13,754 nt of DNA from an uncultured Oceanospirillales bacterium (GTDB lineage: Bacteria; Pseudomonadota; Gammaproteobacteria; Pseudomonadales; Litorivicinaceae). This document shows positions 1 to 6,707 of the stretch, piece after piece; the stretch's first letter is position 1, and each line of letters begins with the position of its first letter. A program made the translations under genes and the position numbers. The notes under the pieces are model-generated. The model ran no database searches and was not told the origin of the DNA. It worked only from the letters and a program-made list of their open reading frames with translations. The stretch covers positions 1 through 13,754 of the forward strand of contig CAJXTO010000032.1 of assembly GCA_913061245.1 (NCBI GenBank). The letters run 5' to 3'.

Positions 1-293
1 TGAACATTCGTCCACTCCACGATCGCGTCGTTATTCGTCGCATGGAAGAGGAAACAAAAACAGCAGGCGGCATCGTGCTTCCTGGTAGTGCGGCTGAAAA
101 GCCAAATCAGGGTGAAATTGTTGCTGTTGGAACAGGTAAACCACTCGATAACGGTGATGTCCGTGCGATGTCGGTATCTGTTGGCGACAAAGTCGTGTTT
201 GGCCAGTATTCCGGATCAAACACAATCAAGGTAGACGGCGAAGAGCTTCTGATTATGAATGAATCAGAAATTCTTGGCGTAATCGAAAAGTAA
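1..293 (+). CDS. groES: GroES co-chaperonin (10 kDa), 5' end cut by one base
   Basis: GroES is the heptameric lid that binds GroEL in the presence of nucleotide and closes the cytoplasmic folding chamber. The window opens with TG followed in frame by NIRPLHDRVVIRR, the canonical GroES N-terminus. The first two bases are therefore the end of the ATG, and only its A is missing. The full protein would be 97 residues, the normal family length. The mobile loop that contacts GroEL is present around residues 17-34, with the hydrophobic tripeptide I25-V26-L27 inside GGIVLPG. The C-terminal part (GEELLIMNESEILGVIE) is also typical. It lies 27 nt upstream of groEL, as in the usual groESL operon. The promoter is outside the window, so heat-shock control cannot be judged. 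An internal ATG at 42 is in frame but would remove the conserved first strand, so it is not the start. Confidence 0.97.
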   Translation, partial: NIRPLHDRVVIRRMEEETKTAGGIVLPGSAAEKPNQGEIVAVGTGKPLDNGDVRAMSVSVGDKVVFGQYSGSNTIKVDGEELLIMNESEILGVIEK

Positions 294-320
294 GACCCCT
301 GAAGAAAGGATTTTTTAGAC

Positions 321-1949
321 ATGACAGCTAAAGACGTAAAATTTGGTGATGCTGCCCGTCAGGGTATGCTTGCTGGCGTAAACATTCTGGCAGACGCTGT
401 AAAAACAACGCTTGGACCGAAAGGTCGTAACGTTGTTTTAGACAAGTCATTCGGTGCTCCAACAGTAACAAAAGATGGTGTGTCTGTTGCCAAAGAAATC
501 GAGCTTGAAGACAAGTTCGAAAACATGGGTGCGCAGATGGTGAAGGAAGTTGCTTCACAAACTTCTGACGTTGCTGGTGACGGTACAACAACTGCGACAG
601 TTCTAGCACAAGCGATCGTTAACGAAGGCTTGAAGTCAGTTGCTGCGGGCATGAATCCAATGGATCTCAAGCGCGGTATCGACAAAGCGGTTAAATCTGC
701 TGTCGAGGCGATTGGTGGTATGGCAAAGCCTTGTGAAGACTCAAAAGCAGTTGCACAGGTCGGTACTATTTCCGCTAACTCTGATGCGGGTGTCGGTTCA
801 ATCATTGCCGAAGCAATGGAAAAAGTTGGTAAAGACGGTGTAATCACTGTTGAAGAAGGATCAGGGTTCGACGATGAACTCGACGTGGTTGAAGGGATGC
901 AGTTTGACCGTGGTTACCTTTCACCATACTTCGTGAATAACCAAGACAACATGACAGCTGAATTGGAAGATCCGTTCATCCTGTTGGTTGACAAGAAAAT
1001 CTCAAACATCCGCGATTTGATTCCAGTATTGGAAGGCGTTGCGAAAGCAGGTAAGCCATTGTTGCTGATCGCTGAAGATGTTGAAGGCGAAGCGCTTGCA
1101 ACTCTGGTTGTGAACAACATGCGCGGTATCGTGAAGGTTGCTGCTGTGAAAGCACCTGGCTTCGGCGATCGCCGTAAAGCAATGTTGCAAGACATCGCGA
1201 TTCTGACTGGCGGTACAGTGATTTCCGAGGAAGTTGGTCTGTCGCTCGAAACAGCAACTCTAGATGATCTTGGTACAGCGAAGCGTGTTCAGATCTCGAA
1301 AGAGAACACAACGATCATTGATGGCGCTGGTAAAGCAGACGACATCAAAGGCCGCGTGAAGCAGATCGAAGCACAGATCGAAGAAACTTCATCAGACTAC
1401 GACCGTGAAAAATTGCAAGAGCGCAAGGCCAAGTTGGCTGGCGGTGTTGCAGTGATCAAGGTCGGTGCTGGATCTGAAGTTGAAATGAAAGAGAAGAAAG
1501 CACGTGTTGAAGACGCGCTTCATTCAACACGCGCGGCGGTTGAAGAAGGTGTTGTCTCTGGCGGTGGTGTAACTCTTATCCGTGCATTGCAAGCAGTTGG
1601 CGATTTGAAAGGTGACAACGAAGAACAGAACGTTGGTATCCAGATCGCGAAGCGTGCGATGGAAGCACCTTTGCGTCAGATCGTAACAAACGCAGGCGGA
1701 GAAGCGTCAGTGGTTGTTGATAAAGTGAAGCAAGGCGAAGGTAACTTCGGTTTCAATGCAGCGACAGGTGATTACGGCGACATGATTGCGATGGGTATTT
1801 TGGACCCAGCGAAAGTGACGCGTTCTGCACTTCAGGCTGCAGCATCTGTTGCGGGTCTGATGATCACAACAGAGTGTATGATCACTGAGATCAAAGAAGA
1901 CAAGCCTGCGATGCCTCCAATGGATCCAGGTATGGGCGGCATGATGTAA
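321..1949 (+). CDS. groEL: GroEL chaperonin (60 kDa)
   Basis: GroEL is the ATP-driven double-ring chaperonin that encloses and folds cytosolic proteins with GroES. The 542-residue product is full length for the family (E. coli 548). The ATP-site motifs fall at E. coli numbering: LGPKGRNVVLDKSFGAP at residues 31-47, TKDG with D52, and GDGTTT with D87 at residues 86-91. The apical and intermediate domains follow without breaks. The C-terminal Gly-Met tail is short (PGMGGMM, about one GGM unit) compared with the four GGM repeats of E. coli. The ATG is preceded by AGAAAGGA at 303-310, a good ribosome binding site 10 nt upstream. It is the second gene of groESL and is followed by a strong intrinsic terminator, so the operon probably ends here. 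Confidence 0.98.
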   Translation: MTAKDVKFGDAARQGMLAGVNILADAVKTTLGPKGRNVVLDKSFGAPTVTKDGVSVAKEIELEDKFENMGAQMVKEVASQTSDVAGDGTTTATVLAQAIVNEGLKSVAAGMNPMDLKRGIDKAVKSAVEAIGGMAKPCEDSKAVAQVGTISANSDAGVGSIIAEAMEKVGKDGVITVEEGSGFDDELDVVEGMQFDRGYLSPYFVNNQDNMTAELEDPFILLVDKKISNIRDLIPVLEGVAKAGKPLLLIAEDVEGEALATLVVNNMRGIVKVAAVKAPGFGDRRKAMLQDIAILTGGTVISEEVGLSLETATLDDLGTAKRVQISKENTTIIDGAGKADDIKGRVKQIEAQIEETSSDYDREKLQERKAKLAGGVAVIKVGAGSEVEMKEKKARVEDALHSTRAAVEEGVVSGGGVTLIRALQAVGDLKGDNEEQNVGIQIAKRAMEAPLRQIVTNAGGEASVVVDKVKQGEGNFGFNAATGDYGDMIAMGILDPAKVTRSALQAAASVAGLMITTECMITEIKEDKPAMPPMDPGMGGMM

Positions 1950-1964
1950 GCCGACCCTTTGGTC

Positions 1965-2000
1965 GAAAAACCCCGTCCAGTTTCTGGATGGGGTTTTTTT
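1965..2000 (+). terminator. Intrinsic terminator of groESL
   Basis: The left arm is AAAAACCCC plus GTCCAG at 1966-1980, with a TTT loop at 1981-1983. The right arm is CTGGATGGGG plus TTTTT at 1984-1998, and the T run continues to 2001. The stem has four C-G pairs, one G-U pair and a CCAG/CTGG apex, flanked by A/T pairs. It starts about 16 nt after the groEL stop codon. Because the stem is flanked by A's on the left, it could in principle also work on the opposite strand. Confidence 0.92.
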
Positions 2001-2023
2001 TGGCCTCCGAAAAATAGCGGGCA

Positions 2024-2052
2024 TAAAAAAACCCGCCGAAGCGGGTTTTTTA
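2024..2052 (-). terminator. Intrinsic terminator of sodB (probably bidirectional)
   Basis: On the minus strand this reads CCCGC-TTCG-GCGGG followed by seven T's, a compact 5-bp GC stem with a stable UUCG-type tetraloop (plus-strand stem arms 2032-2036 and 2041-2045, loop 2037-2040). It begins about 10 nt after the sodB stop codon. A and T tracts lie on both sides, so on the plus strand it would act as a second stop for groESL read-through. Confidence 0.9.
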
Positions 2053-2062
2053 ACGGGGTGAA

Positions 2063-2647
2063 TTATGCGTTAGCAAATTGCTCTGCAACGTATTCCCAAT
2101 TCACTAGCTCCCAAAATGCTTTGAGATATGCTGGGCGAGCATTACGGTAGTCAACGTAATACGCATGTTCCCAAACGTCACAAGTTAACAAAGGAGTTTT
2201 ACCCTCTGTCATTGGGTTGCCAGCACCAATTGTTGATGCAAGCTCTAATTTACCGTCGCTTGTTTTGACAAGCCAGCCCCAGCCAGAGCCGAACGTTGTG
2301 ACAGATGTCTTCGTAAACTCTTCTTTGAAATTTTCAAAAGAGCCAAACGTTTCGTTGATCGCATCAGCGAGTTCGCCGGTTGGTTCACCGCCACCGTTTG
2401 GTGACAAGCAATGCCAGTAGAATGTGTGGTTCCAAACTTGGGCTGCGTTGTTGAAGATGCCACCAGACGATGCTTTGATGATTTCCTCAAGCGACTTGCC
2501 TTCAAACTCAGTTCCTGGAACGAGGTTGTTCAGATTGTCCACGTAAGTCTTGTGGTGTTTACCGTGGTGGAACTCGAGTGTTTCTTCTGAAATATGCGGT
2601 GCCAGTGCGTTTTTAGCATAAGGCAGTGAGGGCAATTCGAATGCCAT
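2063..2647 (-). CDS. sodB: Iron superoxide dismutase
   Basis: The enzyme converts superoxide to oxygen and hydrogen peroxide in the cytoplasm. The 194-residue length is typical of Fe-SOD. The four metal ligands are visible: H27 (in EFHHGKHHKTYV), H74 (in QVWNHTFYW), and D157 and H161 (in DVWEHAYY). Q70, just before VWNHTFYW, occupies the position of the second-shell glutamine of iron-type enzymes (Gln69 in E. coli SodB). The C-terminal VDYRNARPAYLKAFWELVNW is also Fe-SOD-like. The start is set by GGAGGT at 2652-2657, four bases before the ATG. The gene stands alone, convergent with groEL and divergent from the coiled-coil gene. The 128-bp upstream region shows no clear sigma70 promoter or Fur box by eye. 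Metal choice (Fe rather than Mn or cambialistic) is inferred from motifs. Confidence 0.96.
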   Translation of the reverse strand: MAFELPSLPYAKNALAPHISEETLEFHHGKHHKTYVDNLNNLVPGTEFEGKSLEEIIKASSGGIFNNAAQVWNHTFYWHCLSPNGGGEPTGELADAINETFGSFENFKEEFTKTSVTTFGSGWGWLVKTSDGKLELASTIGAGNPMTEGKTPLLTCDVWEHAYYVDYRNARPAYLKAFWELVNWEYVAEQFANA

Positions 2648-2775
2648 GATGACCTCCAGTGTGTTTTGGTTGATGCCATTGTGGGGGCTTTGGATGACAA
2701 ATCAATCTTTTCGGCAATGATGGGTTCGTTTTATCGACGGATTCGGTAAACTCAGAGGGTACACAAGGCAGGTAT

Positions 2776-3687
2776 ATGACTCGTAAAGAACCTCAATTCA
2801 ATGATGATCTGAATGCTCCGATTGCAGTCCCTGAGCTCAAGGAGTCGGTTCGCTCTGATGTGAAGCCTGAAACGCCGCGCCCTCAGAGGGGCGAAAAACC
2901 AAAGCAGGCCGGAACCAATTGGCTGTTATGGATGATGGTGGTTGTGAGCTTGTGCGTGTCCTTTGGAATGGCATTTTTTGGCCTCGAAGAAGCAGGGCGC
3001 TATCAGGCTGCACTGACTCAAGCAGAAAGTCAGGCAAAGGAGCTTGAGGCGACAATCCAGCGCTTAAATGAGTCTCAAGCCCAAGGTATCGGAGAGTTGG
3101 CTCAGTCCGATGCGCAAATGCGAAAAATGGTGCAGTCAGTTGAGGCGCGTCTGAAATCGGACGTAACAAAAGATCTCGACACCTTATCAAAACAAGTGAA
3201 ATCGTTACAGCAACGTGTTGCGAGTTCCGAAGCGTCATCAAAAGCAGTGCAATCAAAGCTGGATGAGTCTGTCGCGTTACTGAGTGAGCAAATCAATACA
3301 GAAAGGACGCGGGTCGATGCAGTCTCTGGAACGCGTCAAGCAGTGATGGCATTGAGTGAGGAGCTACGCTCATTAAAAGAGACGATGGCGACACTCGATT
3401 CGGGCCTAAAGCAAGTTAGTACGGGGCAGACTGTAACAGAGCAGACTGTGAAAGATATTCAGTTAGTCGTTGAAGGTATTAACGAGCAACTTGCCCAACT
3501 TGCGACCGCAAACAACGCATTGATTGGCCTTGAAGTGCTATCGGAGCAAGTGGACCGTCTGACGCAACAGGCTGAACAACAGCAACAAGTCATTGATGCT
3601 GTTGATGCAAGTAGAAAACAGCTAACACAACGAATCATCGATCTTGACGGCCGCGTTAACCTCGCGCTGTCACCTAAGGAGCAATAA
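2776..3687 (+). CDS. Single-span membrane protein with long coiled coil, unknown function
   Basis: I do not recognise this family. The 303-residue protein has a polar, proline-rich N-terminal tail of about 47 residues ending in a basic stretch (RPQRGEKPK). One hydrophobic helix follows at about residues 48-70 (WLLWMMVVVSLCVSFGMAFF). Nearly all the rest, about 75-295, is rich in Q, E, K, A, S and L with heptad-like spacing, so a long coiled coil is likely. By the positive-inside rule the tail is cytoplasmic and the coiled coil periplasmic. There is no cleavable signal peptide and no catalytic motif. The ribosome binding site (AAGG at 2765-2768) is modest; a weak -10-like TAAACT lies at 2747-2752 without a good -35. 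Its stop TAA overlaps the ATG of the ParA-like gene (TAATG), so the two are probably co-translated and may act together. A role as a membrane partner for the ATPase is inference. Confidence 0.85.
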   Translation: MTRKEPQFNDDLNAPIAVPELKESVRSDVKPETPRPQRGEKPKQAGTNWLLWMMVVVSLCVSFGMAFFGLEEAGRYQAALTQAESQAKELEATIQRLNESQAQGIGELAQSDAQMRKMVQSVEARLKSDVTKDLDTLSKQVKSLQQRVASSEASSKAVQSKLDESVALLSEQINTERTRVDAVSGTRQAVMALSEELRSLKETMATLDSGLKQVSTGQTVTEQTVKDIQLVVEGINEQLAQLATANNALIGLEVLSEQVDRLTQQAEQQQQVIDAVDASRKQLTQRIIDLDGRVNLALSPKEQ

Positions 3688-4454
3688 TGCGTCGCGTGGT
3701 TTTTAATCAGAAAGGCGGTGTTGGTAAATCCAGTATTGCTGTCAATCTTGCTGCCGCCAGTGCCAAGGCAGGACTAAAAACGTTGTTGATTGACTTGGAT
3801 GTACAAGGTAACAGCACACATTACATCGTGGGCGAGCGTTCTGAACCATTACCTGGTGTTGAGGATTTTTTTCAAAATCAATTGTCGCTGTACTCACGTG
3901 AGCCGATTGATGCACTCATCCATCAAAGCGCCTATGACAATTTATCTGTGATGCCTTCTGGTCGCGGTTTATTGGAACTCGAGCACAAACTCGAGAGCCG
4001 CTACAAAATGTATAAATTAAAAGAAGCGCTTGCCGAACTGATGAGTGGATTTGATCGGATTTATCTGGACACACCTCCTGCGCTTAATTTCTTTTCTCGG
4101 TCAGCGATGATAGCGGCTGATCGAGTGGTTGTGCCTTTTGATTGTGATACGTTTTCTAAACAAGCGCTTTACCAACTCACTGAAACTGTTGAGGAAATTA
4201 AAGCCGATCATAATCCTGAGCTCATTCTCGAAGCGATTATTCCCAATCAAGTTCCTGCGCGAGCGAAGTTACCTAAGCAGTTAATCGATGATTTGAAGGC
4301 GGATTCTCTACCGGTTTCTAAAACCACCCTGTCGTCGAGTGTTGTGATGCGGGAATCGCATGAAAAAGCGAAACCCCTCGTCTATTTGAGTCCAAAGCAT
4401 CGTTTGACCCAAGAGTTTGAAGCTTTGTTTCAGGAACTTGAGTCGACCAAGTAA
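3687..4454 (+). CDS. Orphan ParA/MinD-type (deviant Walker) ATPase
   Basis: ParA-type ATPases dimerise on ATP binding and use a DNA or membrane surface to position cargo such as DNA, chemoreceptors or other complexes. The 255-residue product opens with a deviant Walker A motif, KGGVGKSS at residues 9-16, with signature lysine K9 and P-loop lysine K14. The Walker A' segment LLIDLDVQGNST (33-44, D36 and D38) and the Walker B strand RIYLDTPP (124-131, D128) follow. It lacks the N-terminal helix-turn-helix of P1/F-type ParA and the C-terminal amphipathic helix of MinD. No parB gene or parS-like repeats are visible, so it is not an obvious chromosome-partition locus. It overlaps the coiled-coil gene upstream by 1 nt (TAATG, preceded by TAAGGA at 3675-3680) and yqcC downstream by 1 nt. 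Its cargo is unknown. Confidence 0.9.
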   Translation: MRRVVFNQKGGVGKSSIAVNLAAASAKAGLKTLLIDLDVQGNSTHYIVGERSEPLPGVEDFFQNQLSLYSREPIDALIHQSAYDNLSVMPSGRGLLELEHKLESRYKMYKLKEALAELMSGFDRIYLDTPPALNFFSRSAMIAADRVVVPFDCDTFSKQALYQLTETVEEIKADHNPELILEAIIPNQVPARAKLPKQLIDDLKADSLPVSKTTLSSSVVMRESHEKAKPLVYLSPKHRLTQEFEALFQELESTK

Positions 4455-4779
4455 TGGATCAACATTCGGAAACGATTATTGAAGCTTTAAACGCATTAGA
4501 ACTGGGTTTAAGAGAACTGGGCTTGTGGTCTGATAGCCGCCCCGAACCAGATGCTTTGGCTAGTACGATGCCTTTCTGCTATGACACGCTCGAGCTTGAG
4601 CAGTGGCTTCAGTTTATTTTTTTAGGGCGGATGCGAGAAATTCTTGAGCAGGGAGATGCGTTGCCTGAATCCTGTGCAATCTATCCGTACGTTGAGATGT
4701 TGTCAGGTGCTGGGAAAACAGTTCATCCGAGACTGGCAGAGTTGATCCAGCAGGTTGATCGGAGCTTTTCAGGGGAAAG

Positions 4780-4801
<22 letters not shown>
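4454..4801 (+). CDS. yqcC: YqcC family (DUF446) protein
   Basis: YqcC is a small, mostly helical cytoplasmic protein of unknown function; in E. coli it is encoded next to the tRNA pseudouridine synthase gene truC. The family core is clear here: MPFCYDTLELEQWLQFIFLGRM at residues 39-60, then LPESCAIYPYVEML at 70-83. The length of 115 residues is slightly above the usual 105-110. The ATG overlaps the ParA-like stop (TAATG). The last seven residues (S109-I115) and the TGA stop are read from DNA that is the complement of the 3' end of tRNA-fMet, so the tail is constrained by the tRNA and is unlikely to matter for function. No truC is seen in the window. Linkage to a ParA-like ATPase rather than TruC is the notable context. 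Confidence 0.88.
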
Positions 4802-4856
<55 letters not shown>

Positions 4857-4868
4857 ATCGAGGCGCGT

Positions 4869-4897
4869 ACTTTAATGAAGTGCAGTTGTTTCGTCAA
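4869..4897 (-). promoter_or_regulatory. Sigma70 promoter of tRNA-fMet
   Basis: On the minus strand a -35 box TTGACG (complement of 4892-4897) and a -10 box TAAAGT (complement of 4869-4874) are separated by exactly 17 nt. The -10 box lies 12 nt before the first tRNA base. The stretch between them begins ACGCGCCTC, a GC-rich discriminator as found in stable-RNA promoters under stringent (ppGpp) control. Stringent regulation is inferred from that resemblance. Confidence 0.75.
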
Positions 4898-4945
4898 GTA
4901 ACACATGACAAACAAGCGTACATTTTTTGACAACTTGGTGAATGA

Positions 4946-5626
4946 ATGATGATGGCACCTAGAATCCGCGCGAATCGCTACAGCGTGATGACACTTGAGT
5001 GGCCGAAGGACAGTGAGCCGCTTGAACAATGGCTCAAAGAACAGTGTGATAAAGCGCCAGCTTTGATGCAAGAGATTGCAATCGTTCTCAAGCCATCGCT
5101 AGAGCACGAGTCAGAGGAGATTCAGGCTGCTATAGACTCACTCGATCAACTCGGCATCGGTCTGATTGGTTTGACCGGTGATTCAAGCCATCGAGCGCTG
5201 GCCGATGAAATGGGTCTTGCATGGTTATCTCCAAACAATGTGACCGTTGAGCCTCAGTCAGAGAAAGAGCGGGATGTTAACCAACCACGCGAAACAGCTC
5301 TTGTGGTTGAAGGACCCATTCGGTCCGGTGTACAGGTCTATGCAAAGGACCGCGATTTGATTGTGATTGGCCAAGTCAGTGAAGGCGCCGAAATTATGGC
5401 TGATGGCCATGTGCATGTGTATGGGCGTTGTCGTGGGCGCGTTGCAGCAGGTGTCAGTGGCCAAACGAATGCTGAGATATTTTGTTTAACCTTTGAGCCT
5501 GAACTTGTTTCGTTGGCAGGGACTTACTGCGGATCGGATCAGATTCCAGAAAATCTCTGGTCTGCTAGAGTGCGTGTAGGGCTCGATGAGAATTCGCAAA
5601 AATTAACTTTTGGATTGATGGGATAA
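4946..5626 (+). CDS. minC: Septum site-determining protein MinC
   Basis: MinC inhibits FtsZ polymerisation and is carried to the membrane near the poles by MinD, so division occurs at mid-cell. The N-terminal FtsZ-inhibiting domain covers about residues 8-100. A charged linker (SEKERDVNQPRE) follows, then the C-terminal beta-helix domain from about 118, with PIRSGVQVYA (124-133), DLIVIGQVSEGAEIMADGHVHVYG (137-160), RGRVAAGVSG and SDQIPENLW. The RSGQ motif used for MinD contact in E. coli reads RSGV here (126-129). Length 226 is normal. The start is ambiguous by a few residues because three ATG codons occur in a row at 4946-4954, with no convincing Shine-Dalgarno sequence in front. It is the first gene of minCDE and is divergent from tRNA-fMet. 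Confidence 0.95.
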   Translation: MMMAPRIRANRYSVMTLEWPKDSEPLEQWLKEQCDKAPALMQEIAIVLKPSLEHESEEIQAAIDSLDQLGIGLIGLTGDSSHRALADEMGLAWLSPNNVTVEPQSEKERDVNQPRETALVVEGPIRSGVQVYAKDRDLIVIGQVSEGAEIMADGHVHVYGRCRGRVAAGVSGQTNAEIFCLTFEPELVSLAGTYCGSDQIPENLWSARVRVGLDENSQKLTFGLMG

Positions 5627-5631
5627 AGGAG
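5625..5631 (+). promoter_or_regulatory. Ribosome binding site fixing the TTG start of minD
   Basis: AAAGGAG overlaps the last two bases of the minC stop codon and lies 8 nt before TTG at 5640. A second purine run, GAAAGG, directly abuts the TTG. No ATG in this frame lies near the conserved N-terminus, so this site supports TTG initiation. Confidence 0.8.
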
Positions 5632-5639
5632 AAGAAAGG

Positions 5640-6455
5640 TTGGCTACCGTTGTCACTGTGACCTCAGGAAAAGGTGGGGTTGGTAAAACCACATCGTCAG
5701 CAGCAATTGCAGCAGGTCTTGCTCAGGCAGGACATCGGACTGTGGTCATTGATTTTGATGTAGGTCTCCGAAACCTCGATCTGATCATGGGCGTTGAGCG
5801 TCGAGTCGTCTTTGATTTTGTAAACGTTATTTCAGGAGAAGCGACTTTGAATCAGGCGCTGATCCAAGATAAGCGACTCGAAAATTTGTCGATATTGGCT
5901 GCAAGTCAAACCAAAGATAAAGATGCATTGACCGAAGAGGGTGTTGGCCAGGTTCTAGAGCAATTAGCTGAAATGGGTTTTGAATATATCGTCTGTGATT
6001 CACCGGCTGGTATCGAGCGCGGTGCGACAATGGCCCTGCATTTTGCAGACCACGCGGTGATCGTTACGAACCCAGAAGTCTCATCTGTGCGAGACTCTGA
6101 CAGAATTCTTGGAATTTTGCAGTCGAAGTCGAAACGCGCGAAAGAGGGCGGCAAGGTTCATGAACATCTGTTAATTACACGCTACGACCCTGCGCGTGTA
6201 GACAATGGGGAGATGTTGTCAAAAGAGGACGTCTGCGACATTTTGGCTGTAAAACTGATCGGAGTTATTCCAGAATCTAAAGCAGTACTTAAAGCATCGA
6301 ATACCGGTGTCCCAGTTATTTTGGATGATGATGCAGATGCAGGTCTTGCCTATGGCGATGCAGTTGCACGGTTCTTGGGAGAGGACCGCCCAATGCGTTT
6401 TGTAACTCCAAAGAAACAAGGCTTGTTCAGCCGTATTTTGGGAGGGGGTGATTGA
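5640..6455 (+). CDS. minD: Septum site-determining ATPase MinD
   Basis: MinD is the membrane-binding ATPase that recruits MinC and oscillates or forms gradients under MinE control. The 271-residue product has the deviant Walker A motif KGGVGKTT at residues 11-18 (K11 and K16). The switch segment VIDFDVGLRNLDLIMG (36-51, D38 and D40) and Walker B YIVCDSPAGIE (116-126, D120) follow. The C-terminus KKQGLFSRILGGGD (258-271) is the amphipathic membrane-targeting helix. Translation starts at TTG: starting there gives MATVVTVTSGKGG, matching the family N-terminus exactly. It begins 13 nt after minC and its TGA overlaps the minE ATG. Confidence 0.97.
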   Translation: MATVVTVTSGKGGVGKTTSSAAIAAGLAQAGHRTVVIDFDVGLRNLDLIMGVERRVVFDFVNVISGEATLNQALIQDKRLENLSILAASQTKDKDALTEEGVGQVLEQLAEMGFEYIVCDSPAGIERGATMALHFADHAVIVTNPEVSSVRDSDRILGILQSKSKRAKEGGKVHEHLLITRYDPARVDNGEMLSKEDVCDILAVKLIGVIPESKAVLKASNTGVPVILDDDADAGLAYGDAVARFLGEDRPMRFVTPKKQGLFSRILGGGD

Positions 6456-6706
6456 TGGCTTTGTTTGGACTGTTCTCTGGGAGAAAGAAAACATCTGCCG
6501 CTGCAGCTAAAGAGCGGTTACAGATTTTGATTTCGCATGAACGTCAAAATCGTCATGGGCCAGATTTTTTGCCTGATCTCCAACGTGACATTTTGGCAGT
6601 TGTTAAAAAGTATGTTGCGGTTCGTGATGATCATGTATCGATTCGACTCGATCGAGCGGGCGATGCATCGGTCTTAGAGCTGAACGTCACGCTGCCTGAG
6701 AACTAA
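6455..6706 (+). CDS. minE: Division topological specificity factor MinE
   Basis: MinE stimulates MinD ATPase and removes MinCD from mid-cell. The 83-residue product shows the N-terminal membrane-targeting segment MALFGLFSGRKK (1-12) and the MinD-contact region AKERLQILISHERQ (18-31). The C-terminal dimerisation/topology domain follows, with FLPDLQRDILAVVKKYV and the final ILELNVTLPEN-like strand. I chose ATG at 6455 over an in-frame TTG at 6452. The ATG overlaps the minD stop (TGATG), is placed 6 nt after GGAGGGGG at 6441-6448, and gives the family-standard MAL start. Confidence 0.97.
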   Translation: MALFGLFSGRKKTSAAAAKERLQILISHERQNRHGPDFLPDLQRDILAVVKKYVAVRDDHVSIRLDRAGDASVLELNVTLPEN

Positions 6707-6707
6707 C

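Noticed and set aside
359..847. 162-codon frame antisense to groEL
   Set aside because: A shadow of strongly biased groEL codons with no ribosome binding site or family resemblance.
1163..1170. GCGATCGC octamer (also near 12424), resembling the cyanobacterial HIP1 repeat
   Set aside because: Only two copies in 13.7 kb, both within normal codons of groEL and the protease gene. No enrichment that would support a repeat family or cyanobacterial origin despite the BicA-like gene.
2648..2775. Fur box or clear sigma70 promoters between sodB and the coiled-coil gene
   Set aside because: No GATAATGATAATCATTATC-like palindrome and no paired -35/-10 close to consensus on either strand. Promoters must exist for these divergent genes but cannot be placed by eye.
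4617..4623. T7 run in yqcC as a possible terminator or slippage site
   Set aside because: No stable GC hairpin sits directly before it, and the YqcC frame continues with conserved residues in a normal family core, so it is ordinary coding sequence.
4927..4932. Consensus -35 hexamer TTGACA just before minC
   Set aside because: A -10 box at 17 nt would lie at 4950-4955 inside minC (TGATGG, poor match), giving a transcript without the minC start. Probably chance in a T/A-rich stretch.
6452..6454. TTG as minE start
   Set aside because: The adjacent ATG at 6455 gives the family-standard MAL start, overlaps the minD stop and is better spaced from GGAGGGGG.
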